Below, in pieces: positions 7,993 to 14,616 of a DNA stretch of 28,744 nt. The stretch is from Planctomycetota bacterium (GTDB lineage: Bacteria; Planctomycetota; Phycisphaerae; Tepidisphaerales; Tepidisphaeraceae): NCBI GenBank assembly GCA_023417885.1, contig JAEZED010000107.1:1-28744 (forward strand), read 5' to 3'. Each line of letters begins with the position of its first letter. Position 1 is the stretch's first letter. Below the pieces are notes generated by a model. The model worked only from the letters and a program-made list of their open reading frames with translations, was not told the origin of the DNA and ran no database searches. The position numbers were made by a program, and so were the translations under genes.

Positions 7993-8005
7993 TATCCTCG
8001 CGATC
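7993..8005 (+). promoter_or_regulatory. -10-like TATCCT before a GTG start (leaderless candidate)
   Basis: TATCCT at 7993-7998 sits 7 nt before the GTG at 8006. There is no purine-rich ribosome binding site between the preceding stop (7957) and this start. Same arrangement as at several other genes in the window. No clear -35. Confidence 0.4.
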
Positions 8006-8380
8006 GTGGCCGAGGAACGTCGCGAACTCGACTACCGCTCGCTCGACCCGGCAGAGGTCGAGTCGCTGCGCGCCGTCGAGCGGGAGGACCAGAGCCTGGG
8101 CTGCTGGATGCTCATCGCCGTGCTGCTCGGCGTTCCCTTCGCTGCGATGCTGGTGATCGTCGCATGGCTCGCTCGCGACCACTTCGGTGCGGTGCTCTTC
8201 GTCGCGATCTCGCTCGCCGTCCTGTTCGCCGCAGGGATCGATCTTTTCGTCAGGGTACGCGGTCGTCTGCGCAGCCGGGCGTTCTGGGGCGGGGTCGCGA
8301 TGGGCTTCGCCGCCCTCGCGGCGCTGCTCATCGCCGCGGCGATCGTCACCGCGCTGCTGCTGGCGCTCCTCGGCACGTGA
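8006..8380 (+). CDS. Small membrane protein of unknown function
   Basis: 124 aa starting at GTG. An acidic, soluble N-terminus of about 30 residues (AEERRELDYRSLDPAEVESL) precedes three hydrophobic segments: WMLIAVLLGVPFAAMLVIVAW, AVLFVAISLAVLFAAGIDLF, and the last ~30 residues MGFAALAALLIAAAIVTALLLALL. A basic loop RVRGRLRSR lies between segments two and three. No family recognised. It lies 48 bp after the lipoprotein-like gene and converges on the minus-strand gene ending at 8473. Confidence 0.6.
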   Translation: MAEERRELDYRSLDPAEVESLRAVEREDQSLGCWMLIAVLLGVPFAAMLVIVAWLARDHFGAVLFVAISLAVLFAAGIDLFVRVRGRLRSRAFWGGVAMGFAALAALLIAAAIVTALLLALLGT

Positions 8381-8389
8381 GAGACCGCC

Positions 8390-8428
8390 GTCGCCGCTCG
8401 CCGTGCCGCGCTCGTGGCAAGCGGCGAC
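8390..8428. terminator. Imperfect hairpin between convergent genes
   Basis: GTCGCCGCT (8390-8398) pairs with AGCGGCGAC (8420-8428), with further inner pairing after one mismatch. It lies 10 nt after the stop at 8380 and 45 nt from the convergent stop at 8473. No T-run follows on either strand, so intrinsic termination is uncertain. Confidence 0.4.
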
Positions 8429-8472
8429 CGGCGGGGCACGGCTACTGCGCCATGAGTTTGAGAAGCCCGGCG

Positions 8473-9012
8473 CTACGCCGGCTGGGCGCGCTTGAGCTCC
8501 ACCTCCCCGAACTCCACTTCCGCGATCTCGGTGAAGCGGTCGCCGTGCGCTTTGTCGTAGCGCGGGAACTGGGCCGGGTGGATCAGGATGTGCACCTCGA
8601 ACGGGCCGTCGTCCGGGAGCTTCCAGTTGCGGCCATAGTGGCAGAGCCACGGGTGCCAGACGAACGGCTGCTCCTTCGTGCCGATCACCTTCTCGTCGCG
8701 CCCGAGGATGGTGGCCTCGACCTTCAGCCCGGGCACGAAGCGGCCTGTTCCCTTGTCGAGCACCGCGACCTCGAGGTGCGCATTGGCCTCCTCCTCGTCC
8801 GGCTCGTGCCAGTGGATCGTCCCGTCGCCGTTGGGCAGCCACATCCCCTCGGCCTCCTCGATGGCGAGGGCGACGAGATAATCGCCGGCCTCGGTGAGAT
8901 TGCCGTAGCTGGCGACGTGGTCGAGCATCTCGTCCAGCGCCTCGCGCAGGATCCTGCCCTGCCGCTGCGCCAGGGCCTCGTGCTGCTCCCGTGCTGCTTC
9001 GGTCGTATCCAT
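8473..9012 (-). CDS. Iron-transport (Tp34/P19-type) domain-like protein without signal peptide
   Basis: 179 aa. After a charged helical N-terminus (TTEAAREQHEALAQRQGRILREALDEML) comes a beta-rich part. It contains GTIHWHEPDEEEANAHLEVAV, GRFVPGLKVEATIL, PFVWHPWLCHYGRNWKLPDDGPF and EVHILIHPAQF, listed here in separate pieces. The His-rich layout with 'HLEV..VL', 'PGL.V.A' and 'HYG.N..LP' resembles the Fe2+-binding Tp34/P19 fold (PF10634). Members of that family are usually periplasmic; no signal peptide is seen here. Start ATG 9012 is favoured by AAGGAAAGG just upstream, over an in-frame ATG at 9045 inside the repeat element. It lies downstream of the EF-G-like gene, separated by a ~200-bp repeat-bearing gap. 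Metal binding is inferred. Confidence 0.5.
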   Translation of the reverse strand: MDTTEAAREQHEALAQRQGRILREALDEMLDHVASYGNLTEAGDYLVALAIEEAEGMWLPNGDGTIHWHEPDEEEANAHLEVAVLDKGTGRFVPGLKVEATILGRDEKVIGTKEQPFVWHPWLCHYGRNWKLPDDGPFEVHILIHPAQFPRYDKAHGDRFTEIAEVEFGEVELKRAQPA

Positions 9013-9031
9013 GGGCCTTTCCTTTCGGGGT

Positions 9032-9207
9032 TTGTCACTTGTCATTTGTCACTTGTCCCTCGATGCAACGAGGGCCGCCGGGTTCCTGTAGGAGTCGGCC
9101 GACGAGCGAGCATTGCCCCGACCAACGAGGGACGAGTGACCAATGACAAGTGACCAGTGACCAATGACAAATGACAAGTGACCAATGACAAGTGACAAAA
9201 AATGACA
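9032..9207. repeat. Inverted element built from TGACAAATGAC words
   Basis: The left arm (9032-9062) reads as repeated GTCACTTGTCATTTGTC words ending CCCTCG. The right arm begins CGAGGGACGAGTGACCAATG at 9126. It continues to 9207 as about eight variants of TGACMAATGACAAG. The arms are inverted copies of one another and enclose ~63 bp that include TGTAGGAGTCGGCCGACGAG. The whole lies between the EF-G-like stop (9215) and the next start (9012). It resembles a small non-coding mobile or palindromic element, with no transposase. Confidence 0.65.
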
Positions 9208-9214
9208 GAGCCGT

Positions 9215-11284
9215 TCAATCCTCCTCGGCCCTCGGCTTCCATTCCGCGATCAACTGCTGCTGCACCTGCGGCGGAACCGGCTCGTAGTGGCTCGGCTCCA
9301 TCACGAACGACCCCTGGCCGCCCGTGATGCTCTTGACCTGGTTCTGGTACTGCATCACCTCCGCCAGCGGCACCTGGGCGCGGATGATCACCATCCCGCC
9401 GCCGGTGAAGTCCTGCCCCATGATCCGCCCGCGCTTGCCGGACAGATCGCCCGTGATCGTCCCCACCGTTGCTTCGGGAACCGTCACCTCGATGTTCACC
9501 AGCGGCTCCAGCACGACCGGCCGCGCCTTGAGCACCGCCTCGCGGAACGCCTTCTTCCCGGCCGCCTTGAAGGCGACCTCCTTGCTGTCCACCGGGTGGT
9601 GCTTGCCGTCGTAAACGATCACCCGAACGTCCTGGAGCGGATAGCCCGCGATCGCCCCCTCGTCCAGCAGCTCGCGCACCCCTTTCTCCACCGCCGGGAT
9701 GAACTGGCGCGGGATGACGCCGCCCACCACCTCGTCCACGAACTCGAAGCCCGGCCCGCCCGCGTCGCGGCTCAACTCGCTCCCGGCGGGGATCGGCTCG
9801 ATCCGCAGGTAGACCTCGCCGAACTGCCCGGCCCCGCCCGTCTGCTTCTTGTGCCGGTGATGCCCCTCGGCCTTTCCGGTGATCGACTCGCGGAACGGGA
9901 TCTTGGGCGGGCGCGTGTCCACCTCCACGCCGCGGTTCTTCATGCGCTCCAGAACGAACCGCAGGTGAAGCTCGCCGAGCCCGCTGATGACCACCTCGTG
10001 GGTCTGCGGGTCGTTGTGCCAGCGGAAGGTGGGATCCTCCTCCGCCAGCTTGTGGAGCTGGGCGCTGATCTTCTGCTCATCGCCGCGCGCCCGCGGGGCG
10101 ACGGCGAGGCTGTACATCGGCGTCGGGAAGCGCAGCGGCTTGAGGTGCACGGTGTCGAGCGCGTGGTCGTCGTGCAGCACGTCGTCGACGTGGATCTCGT
10201 CGATCTTGGCGACGCAGCCGATGTCGCCGGAAATCACCTCCGGCGCCTCGGGGTGGTCCTTCCCCTGGACGTGGAAGACGTGCCCGAGCTTCACCGCCTT
10301 GCGGTTGTGCCCGATGTAGACCTGCGACTGCCCGGTGAGCTTCCCCTGGTGGACGCGGAAGAGCGCGAGCTTGCCGACGTACGGGTCGGTCGCGACCTTG
10401 AAGACATGGGCCAGCAGCGGGCGGCTCTCCTCCTCGTGCACCTCGTAGTCGCGCTGCTGCCCGTCGGTGCCGTAGACGAAGTTGGGCATGTTCCCCTCCA
10501 GCGGGCTGGGGAAATGCCTGACGATCGCCTCCAGCAGCTCCGGCACGCCCACGCCGTCCTTCGCGTTCGTGAACAGGATCGGCACCACGTGCGCCTCGTC
10601 CATCGCCTTCTCGAACGGGGCGTGGAGGGCGTTGTAGTCCGGCTCCTCTCCGCCGAGGTACTTCTCCATCAGGTTGTCGTCCATCTCCACGATCTGGTCG
10701 AGGATCGCGGCGTGGCAGCGCTTCACCGAGTCGAAGTCTGCCTTGCCGTCGGCGTTCAGCAGGCACTCCACGACCGCCTTCGCGCCGTCCGAGGGGAGGT
10801 TGATCGGCAGGCACTCCGGTCCGAACGCCTCCTGGAGTCGCTGGACCAGCCCCTCGAGGTCCTGGTCCGGCAGGTCGATCTTGTTCACGATGATCGCGCG
10901 CGGCTTGTTCCGCTCCCGCGCGATCTGCATCATCCGGCGCGCCACCACGTCGATCCCGCTCTGCGGATTGATCACGACCGCCACGGTCTCCACCGCGGGG
11001 ATGCAGGCGATTCCCTGGCCGATCAGGTCGGGCGAGCCGGGGCAGTCGATCAGGTTGATGCGCTTGCCCATGTGGTCGCAGTGCAGCACCGAGGCGTAGA
11101 CCGAATGCTTGTGGTCCTTCTCCTCCTTCTCGAAGTCGCTCACGCTCGTCCCGTCGGCGGGGGCGCACTTGCGGTTGACCGCGCCCGAGGCGAAGAGCAT
11201 GGCGTCGATGAGCGTCGTCTTGCCGGCGCCGCCGGTGCCCGCGATCAGGACGTTCCGGATGTCACCCGTGCTGTACTGGCCCAT
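9215..11284 (-). CDS. Elongation factor G-like translational GTPase (EF-G2 type)
   Basis: A 689-aa protein with the EF-G domain order. The G domain has P-loop GTGGAGKTT (16-24), switch II DCPGSPD (80-86) and NKID (134-137). Domain II follows, then domain III near SGLGELHLRF, domain IV with HKKQTGGAGQFGEVYL, and a C-terminal domain V with PLVNIEVTVPEATVG. Switch II normally reads DTPGHVDF; here His is replaced by Ser84. That His positions the attacking water, so GTP hydrolysis or its control probably differs from housekeeping EF-G. This pattern is typical of the divergent EF-G-like paralogs rather than the main translocase. Start ATG 11284 has GAGGAG 8 nt upstream. No ribosomal genes are nearby, again unlike fusA. 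Confidence 0.85.
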   Translation of the reverse strand: MGQYSTGDIRNVLIAGTGGAGKTTLIDAMLFASGAVNRKCAPADGTSVSDFEKEEKDHKHSVYASVLHCDHMGKRINLIDCPGSPDLIGQGIACIPAVETVAVVINPQSGIDVVARRMMQIARERNKPRAIIVNKIDLPDQDLEGLVQRLQEAFGPECLPINLPSDGAKAVVECLLNADGKADFDSVKRCHAAILDQIVEMDDNLMEKYLGGEEPDYNALHAPFEKAMDEAHVVPILFTNAKDGVGVPELLEAIVRHFPSPLEGNMPNFVYGTDGQQRDYEVHEEESRPLLAHVFKVATDPYVGKLALFRVHQGKLTGQSQVYIGHNRKAVKLGHVFHVQGKDHPEAPEVISGDIGCVAKIDEIHVDDVLHDDHALDTVHLKPLRFPTPMYSLAVAPRARGDEQKISAQLHKLAEEDPTFRWHNDPQTHEVVISGLGELHLRFVLERMKNRGVEVDTRPPKIPFRESITGKAEGHHRHKKQTGGAGQFGEVYLRIEPIPAGSELSRDAGGPGFEFVDEVVGGVIPRQFIPAVEKGVRELLDEGAIAGYPLQDVRVIVYDGKHHPVDSKEVAFKAAGKKAFREAVLKARPVVLEPLVNIEVTVPEATVGTITGDLSGKRGRIMGQDFTGGGMVIIRAQVPLAEVMQYQNQVKSITGGQGSFVMEPSHYEPVPPQVQQQLIAEWKPRAEED

Positions 11285-11327
11285 GGCTGATGCTCCTCAA
11301 CGCGCGAATCGCGCATGCGGGAAAGAG

Positions 11328-11357
11328 ATCGACCGCCCCGGTGAAGGGGCGGTCGAT
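11328..11357 (-). terminator. Perfect 12-bp hairpin upstream of the EF-G-like gene
   Basis: ATCGACCGCCCC (11328-11339), a 6-nt loop, and GGGGCGGTCGAT (11346-11357) form a perfect stem. On the minus strand it is followed by CTCTTTCCC, a weak pyrimidine tract. It lies 177 nt past the stop of the UDG-like gene and 44 nt before the EF-G-like ATG. It may end the islet transcript or act in the EF-G-like leader. Confidence 0.6.
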
Positions 11358-11533
11358 GGATCAGGCAGCTTCCGCTGGAACGCAATGACAACGATGGTCT
11401 CACCCCCCTCCCGGCGGAGCGCCGTCCTTTCGAACGCGCCCGCCGGATCACCGACAGGCGGTTGCCCGGCCGTCAGGTCCATGACGCCACGTTATACCGC
11501 AACGGCCAGACTCCTGCATCAAGATTTCTCGCG

Positions 11534-12172
11534 TCATCTTGTCGCCTCCCACGCGTCGCGGAGCCTTGCATCCAATGCGGCTTCTGGCTTGGTCCAACAG
11601 GAAGGGTGGTGGCTGGGAAGAAGTCTCAGGCGTTTCCAGATTGCCGCCACGTCCGGCGTGCGAGTCTTGGGAGCACCCAGCACTTTGGGAATCCCCGCGC
11701 GGGCATGACCGCCGCAGACGACGATCACGTCAGGTTGAATGATGTCAAGCTGCTTCACCAGGAGCGAGCAGTGCTCGGCAGCGAAGGCTGCGACAGTGCC
11801 TCCTACGGCTGATCCGGCGCCTCCGACCTTCTTCAGGTTGATGGTGGCGATGCGCCGCAACTGCGCGCACGCCCCTTCGGGATTCCCCTTGAACGAGACC
11901 GTCTGTCCATCGAGCAGCAGCCGTGTCCAACGCGCGAGGCTCTGGTAGAAGCATCTGCCACTGACAACAGTGCGGTAGAACACCCGGAGATCGTTGCCGG
12001 CGGCTTTGACGGCTTCGATGTAGTTGGGCTCTGCCAGAACGAAGACCACGCGACGGGCCTCCCTCCGGAACGTCTCTTCGCATACGACACCATCCCGGAC
12101 AAAGGGATCCGGACAAAGCGGCTCCCATTCCTCGAACAGCAGATCAAGCTTCTTATTGATGGAATCACTCAT
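11534..12172 (-). CDS. Uracil-DNA-glycosylase-fold-like protein, function unknown
   Basis: 212 aa. The order of short motifs resembles the UDG superfamily: RRVVFVLAEPNY (40-51, in the place of the water-activating loop), a middle segment FYQSLARWTRLLL, IATINLKK (108-115), IIQPDVIVVCGGH (144-156) and LLPSHHPS (184-191). The last corresponds in place to the HPS-type DNA-intercalation loop of UDGs. No Fe-S cysteine set is seen, and the classical GxDPY is absent, so the substrate is unknown. I recall similar uncharacterised proteins with 'LKEPN' and 'NLKK' motifs in other bacteria, but no name. The start overlaps the end of the upstream ORF by 8 nt (TATGAGTGA), which suggests translational coupling. 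The region is less GC-rich than its neighbours. Confidence 0.5.
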   Translation of the reverse strand: MSDSINKKLDLLFEEWEPLCPDPFVRDGVVCEETFRREARRVVFVLAEPNYIEAVKAAGNDLRVFYRTVVSGRCFYQSLARWTRLLLDGQTVSFKGNPEGACAQLRRIATINLKKVGGAGSAVGGTVAAFAAEHCSLLVKQLDIIQPDVIVVCGGHARAGIPKVLGAPKTRTPDVAAIWKRLRLLPSHHPSCWTKPEAALDARLRDAWEATR

Positions 12173-12566
12173 AACGCACCCCCGGGTTCATCTCCGCTGG
12201 CGAGAACCAGACGATGCCGTACCGGATCCGCAGGATCCCTTGCTTCATGTGCCAGAACACGCTGCGGTTTGGAAACTCCGCACGTCGCCGCCGATCTCTG
12301 AAGAACGGGCTCTCCACGACCACGTGCTCGACGTACCGGATGATGCCTCCAATCGTGTGATCGTCCTCGATCGGGTCGTAGTAGGGTGGATCCTGCTGGC
12401 TTGCGGCCAGCGCACGTCGCTCATGTAACAGCGCGCTGTCCGGTACATACCACCGCGGCGGCCGGCTCGGGACCCGCACGACCGGATCGAAACGAGGTGC
12501 GGTACCGGACGCTCTGGCCACTCGGTTCACTTCCGCTGGCTCTTCCCGCACGGGGATTCGGCGCAT
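12165..12566 (-). CDS. Small hypothetical protein coupled to the UDG-like gene
   Basis: 133 aa from ATG 12566 (GGGAG 4 nt upstream, rather close). Its stop overlaps the ATG of the UDG-like gene. The N-terminal half is Arg/Pro-rich and looks disordered. The C-terminal half looks folded: YYDPIEDDHTIGGIIRYVEH, VVVESPFF, FWHMKQGILRIRYGIVWFSP. No family is recognised. The overlap argues that the frame is real; the exact N-terminus is uncertain because the frame stays open further upstream to 12644 and a shorter ORF overlaps it in another frame. Confidence 0.45.
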   Translation of the reverse strand: MRRIPVREEPAEVNRVARASGTAPRFDPVVRVPSRPPRWYVPDSALLHERRALAASQQDPPYYDPIEDDHTIGGIIRYVEHVVVESPFFRDRRRRAEFPNRSVFWHMKQGILRIRYGIVWFSPAEMNPGVRYE

Positions 12567-12688
12567 AGGACTCCCGGGTGAATGGACAACCACCACGCCG
12601 GCGCCGGCTCGAAACACTCGAGCTGTGCGGACGGCATGGCCCACGCTCGCACAAACGCGCGAGCGCCGCCTTCCCTGCTGTCAGACAT
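12527..12688 (-). CDS. Possible 53-aa first ORF of the islet
   Basis: ATG 12688 lies about 35 nt downstream of the predicted transcription start and has GGGG 7 nt upstream. The ORF runs MSDSREGGARAFVRAW to GKSQRK and stops at 12527-12529, overlapping the next ORF by 40 nt in a different frame. It could be a leader peptide, a small protein, or the true 5' end of the next gene joined by a frameshift. Codon support cannot be judged at this length. Confidence 0.25.
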   Translation of the reverse strand: MSDSREGGARAFVRAWAMPSAQLECFEPAPAWWLSIHPGVLCAESPCGKSQRK

Positions 12689-12729
12689 GTTCACGCCCCA
12701 CAGAGCCCGGGGACGTCGAGAGGGCGCGG

Positions 12730-12758
12730 ATCATAACCGCCCGTGACCGACCGCACAA
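12730..12758 (-). promoter_or_regulatory. Sigma70-type promoter for the UDG-like islet
   Basis: On the minus strand TTGTGC (12758-12753), a 17-bp spacer and TATGAT (12735-12730) give good spacing and a 5/6 match at -10. Transcription would begin near 12723 and read into the small ORFs and the UDG-like gene. Confidence 0.5.
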
Positions 12759-12779
12759 CGACATTCACCCAACCGCCGC

Positions 12780-13145
12780 TCACTTCTCCGACCAGACCGC
12801 CAGCTCGTTTCCGGAGGGATCGCGGAAGTGGAAGCGCCGCCCGCCGGGAAAGCTGAAGATCGGCTTCACGATCTCCGCTCCGGCTGAGCGGACGCGCTCC
12901 TGCGTGGCTTCGAGTTCGCCCGCGTAGAGCACGACCAGCACGCCGCTGTCGACCGCGGAGGGCTTCACGGCGCCGTCGGCGCGGAACCCCCCGTCAACCC
13001 CCGCCTCGGCGGCGGAGAAGCTGGCGTACTCCGGGCCGTAGTCGGTGAACGACCAGCCGAAGGCCTCGCGATAGAACCGCTGCGTCGCCGCCATGTCGCC
13101 GGCGGGCAGCTCGATGTAGTTGATGTGCCGGTCGTGGTCGTTCAT
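12780..13145 (-). CDS. VOC-family (glyoxalase/dioxygenase fold) protein
   Basis: 121 aa, one VOC domain of two beta-alpha-beta-beta-beta halves. The first half opens HINYIELPAGDMAATQRFYREAFGW; the second has GVLVVLYAGELEATQERVRSAG and ends in FHFRDPSGNELAVW. His7 and the Glu in NELAVW occupy the usual metal-ligand places. The pattern matches small stand-alone 'glyoxalase-like' proteins of unknown substrate. ATG 13145 has TAATCT (13157-13152) just 6 nt upstream and no well-spaced Shine-Dalgarno, so the mRNA may be leaderless. It appears monocistronic. Confidence 0.85.
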   Translation of the reverse strand: MNDHDRHINYIELPAGDMAATQRFYREAFGWSFTDYGPEYASFSAAEAGVDGGFRADGAVKPSAVDSGVLVVLYAGELEATQERVRSAGAEIVKPIFSFPGGRRFHFRDPSGNELAVWSEK

Positions 13146-13151
13146 GGCTCC

Positions 13152-13186
13152 AGATTAGCCACAGATTGCACAGATTGGCACAGATT
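13152..13186. repeat. CACAGATT word repeat upstream of the VOC gene
   Basis: CACAGATT occurs at 13160-13167, 13169-13176 and 13179-13186, after a partial CAGATTA. The AGATTA at 13152-13157 also serves as the candidate -10 of the VOC gene on the minus strand. The remaining ~75 bp up to the kbl stop (13262) show nothing clear. Confidence 0.6.
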
Positions 13187-13261
13187 CCGGGATGATCCAC
13201 CTGAGAAGCTGGATTACGAGAGCCGGGAATCGCCGCTTCCAAAGCGTCACCGGTTCTGCGG

Positions 13262-14527
13262 CTACACCCCAAGCTCCCGCTTCACCTGCTTGAACGTCGT
13301 CACCGCGAACTCCAGATCCTCGCGCGTGTGCGCCGCCGAGATCTGCGTGCGGATGCGCGCCTTCCCCTTCGGCACCACCGGGTAGCTGAAGCCGACCACG
13401 TACACCCCAAGCTCCAGCATCCGCGCCGCGAAACGGCCCGCCAGCTCCGCGTCGTAGAGCATCACCGGGCAGATCGGGTGCGTCCCGGGCAGCATGTCGA
13501 AGCCCGCCTCCGCCATCTGTCCGCGGAAGAAGCGCGTGCTCTCCTCCAGCCGGTCGCGCAGCGTCGTGTCGTTTTCGATCAGCTCGATCGCCCTGATCGC
13601 CCCCGTCACCAGCGGCGGGGCGACGGTGTTGCTGAAGAGGTACGGCCGGCTGCGCTGGCGCAGCAGCTCGACGATTTCCGCCCGCCCGCTGGTAAACCCG
13701 CCGCTGGCGCCGCCCAGGGCCTTGCCGAGGGTGCCGGTGATGATGTCCACGCGCCCCATCACGCCGCAGTGCTCGTGCGTGCCGCGGCCGGTCTTCCCGA
13801 CGAACCCCGTGGCGTGGCAGTCGTCCACCATCACCAGGGCGTCATGCTTCTCCGCCAGGTCGCAGATTTTGTCGAGCTGCGCGAAGTACCCGTCCATGCT
13901 GAAGACGCCGTCGGTCGCGATCATCCGGTAGCGGGCGCCAGCGGCCTCCTTCAGCTTCGCCTCCAGGTCGGCCATGTCGTTGTTCCGGTAGCGGAACCGC
14001 TGCGCCTTGGAGAGGCGGATGCCGTCGATGATGCTGGCGTGGTTCAGCTCGTCGGAGATGACGGCGTCCTCTGCGCCCAGGATCGTCTCGAACAGACCGC
14101 CGTTGGCATCGAACGCGCTGCCGTACAGGATCGTGTCCTCAGTGCCGAGGAAACTCGTGAGCTTCTCTTCGAGCTGCTTGTGAATGCTCTGCGTACCGCA
14201 GATGAAGCGGACGCTGGCCATGCCGAAGCCGTACTCGTCCAGCCCCTTGTGCGCCGCCTCGCGCACCGCGGGGTGCTGGGCAAGGCCGAGGTAGTTGTTG
14301 GCGCACATGATCAGCACCTCGCGGCCGGCGGCGGTGCTTTCGTCGGGCTTGTGCATGCCGGTGGCCAGGCCGACGGCGCCGGTGCCGCTGACACCTTCGC
14401 CCGCGGGGGCGGCGACGCCGACGGTCGTCCCCTGCGGCGAGGTGATGATCCGCTCGCTCTTGTAAAGCCCCTCAGCGCGGATCTCATCGAGCGTTCGCCG
14501 CAGGTCGTCCTTCATTCTGCCAAACAT
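13262..14527 (-). CDS. kbl: Glycine C-acetyltransferase (2-amino-3-ketobutyrate CoA ligase)
   Basis: A 421-aa PLP enzyme of the alpha-oxoamine synthase family. It cleaves 2-amino-3-ketobutyrate with CoA to glycine and acetyl-CoA. Visible marks are CANNYLGLAQHP (75-86), FICGTQSIHKQLE, VDDCHATGFVGKTGRG (234-249) and the PLP lysine Lys269 in TGTLGKALGGASGG. Compared with E. coli Kbl, the N-terminus carries about 20 extra residues, a Gly/Ala-rich insert around 35-65 (GVAAPAGEGVSGTG) before the conserved core. Start ATG 14527 has AGGAGAG upstream; ATG 14515 has none. It is the last gene after tdh and the GH95 gene on the same strand, so threonine is converted to glycine by one operon. Confidence 0.93.
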   Translation of the reverse strand: MFGRMKDDLRRTLDEIRAEGLYKSERIITSPQGTTVGVAAPAGEGVSGTGAVGLATGMHKPDESTAAGREVLIMCANNYLGLAQHPAVREAAHKGLDEYGFGMASVRFICGTQSIHKQLEEKLTSFLGTEDTILYGSAFDANGGLFETILGAEDAVISDELNHASIIDGIRLSKAQRFRYRNNDMADLEAKLKEAAGARYRMIATDGVFSMDGYFAQLDKICDLAEKHDALVMVDDCHATGFVGKTGRGTHEHCGVMGRVDIITGTLGKALGGASGGFTSGRAEIVELLRQRSRPYLFSNTVAPPLVTGAIRAIELIENDTTLRDRLEESTRFFRGQMAEAGFDMLPGTHPICPVMLYDAELAGRFAARMLELGVYVVGFSYPVVPKGKARIRTQISAAHTREDLEFAVTTFKQVKRELGV

Positions 14528-14616
14528 CAGCGGTCTCTCCTGTACGGTTTGCCAGGCGCGCGGGTGTTCCGACCCGGGCATATGGAGACGCATTGTAAAC
14601 CACCGTGCGCCTCCGG

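Noticed and set aside
9287..11290. Long open frame on the plus strand opposite the EF-G-like gene
   Set aside because: His/Val/Arg-rich translation typical of the reverse complement of a GC-rich coding region; no domain.
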